Assembly (NCBI RefSeq): GCF_021401345.1
Contig: NZ_JACBGE010000006.1
Coordinates: 158,680 to 222,679, forward strand
Origin: Hydrogenophaga sp. NFH-34
GTDB lineage: Bacteria; Pseudomonadota; Gammaproteobacteria; Burkholderiales; Burkholderiaceae_C
Reading direction: 5' to 3'
DNA length: 64,000 nucleotides
In this document: positions 63,660 to 64,000 of the stretch, piece after piece
Position numbering within the stretch: position 1 is the first letter of the stretch
How the letters are laid out: each line of letters opens with the position of its first letter
Position numbers and translations under genes: made by a program
Notes under the pieces: model-generated
Databases searched by the model: none
What the model saw: the letters and a program-made list of their open reading frames with translations, nothing else
What the model was told of the DNA's origin: nothing

Positions 63660-64000
63660 TCAAAAACTTTCCCAGTCGCCCTCGTCGGACGGGCTGGCGG
63701 CCACGGGCGCTGGCGCCGGGGCTGGCTTGGGTACCGGTGCGGACCGTGCTGCAGCCGGCACGGCCGGCTCCGGCTTGCGGGCCGGTGGGGCGGGCCGTGC
63801 GCTCGCCACGCGCGGTGCCGGTTGCGGCGCCCTGACCACCGGCGGTGGCGACACGGGCGAAGACACCGGGGCCACCGCGCTGGCGGAGGCGTCGACGCGG
63901 AACACCTGCACCACCTGCGCCAACCGCTGCGCCTGCTCCCGCAGGCTCTCCGCCGCCGCCGCACTCTCTTCCACCAACGCCGCGTTCTGCTGCGTCATCT
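63660..64000 (-). CDS. Methyl-accepting chemotaxis protein, C-terminal part (runs off the window)
   Basis: The visible 112 residues cover the last signalling helix ([33 protein letters not shown]). An Ala/Pro-rich linker of about 70 residues follows, and the protein ends in DWESF, the CheR/CheB-docking pentapeptide. The helix is nearly identical to the neighbouring receptor, indicating duplication. The 5' end lies beyond 64000. Confidence 0.9.
   Translation of the reverse strand, partial: MTQQNAALVEESAAAAESLREQAQRLAQVVQVFRVDASASAVAPVSSPVSPPPVVRAPQPAPRVASARPAPPARKPEPAVPAAARSAPVPKPAPAPAPVAASPSDEGDWESF

Overview
The window is about 64 kb of GC-rich, gene-dense bacterial chromosome. Gene content and order suggest a betaproteobacterium of the order Burkholderiales, most likely family Comamonadaceae (Hydrogenophaga, Acidovorax or Variovorax type). 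The pointers are the rsmA-surA-lptD/amgK block, the MaeB-type malic enzyme beside a barnase/barstar pair, and the family-typical intergenic GC-rich repeats. No rRNA, tRNA, CRISPR array, phage gene or intact transposase was seen. The genus is an inference.

Left part (1-10.5 kb), housekeeping: the 5' two thirds or so of topB runs off the left edge. It is divergent from a small SET-domain protein gene across an alternating purine-pyrimidine tract with a 16-bp palindrome. Then come birA with an overlapping SPOR-domain gene, tkt-gap on the minus strand, and a plus-strand run of murU, pepP and pfkB. Between the SPOR gene and gap lies a 302-bp element bounded by 71-bp perfect inverted repeats.

Iron part 1 (10.6-28.6 kb): this contains a TonB-dependent siderophore receptor with its AraC regulator and a divergent siderophore ABC operon (binding protein, esterase, FecCD permease, ATPase, DUF2218). 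It also has a Fur-box-controlled protein of unknown function, the remains of a deleted receptor gene, and a PepSY reductase with a 56-residue membrane partner. A second siderophore receptor, a 101-residue mini-Fur, and an imelysin / di-heme oxidoreductase / imelysin / DUF1513 operon follow. No siderophore synthesis gene is visible, so uptake of siderophores made by other organisms is the likely lifestyle.

Nitrile/amide part (28.7-37.7 kb): two AraC regulators lie tail to tail with overlapping stop codons. They are followed by a nitrilase, an amidase and a complete five-gene branched-chain-amino-acid/amide-type ABC transporter. Together these look like import and hydrolysis of a nitrile or amide as a nitrogen source.

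Iron part 2 (37.9-47.3 kb): a nine-gene minus-strand heme operon runs from a TonB heme receptor through HugZ, HmuS, a VOC protein, HmuT, a second VOC protein, HmuU and HmuV to a cysteine-rich protein of unknown function. Its promoter has a strong Fur box and is divergent from bacterioferritin (bfr) and bfd. Right part (47.4-64 kb): maeB, a secreted barnase-type RNase with barstar, rsmA-surA-lptD, amgK, rsmE, an MFS permease, a YidB family protein, a lysophospholipase-like hydrolase with an M20 peptidase, and two chemoreceptors. The last chemoreceptor is cut by the window edge and ends in a CheR/CheB-docking pentapeptide. Start sites and Fur boxes were judged by eye.
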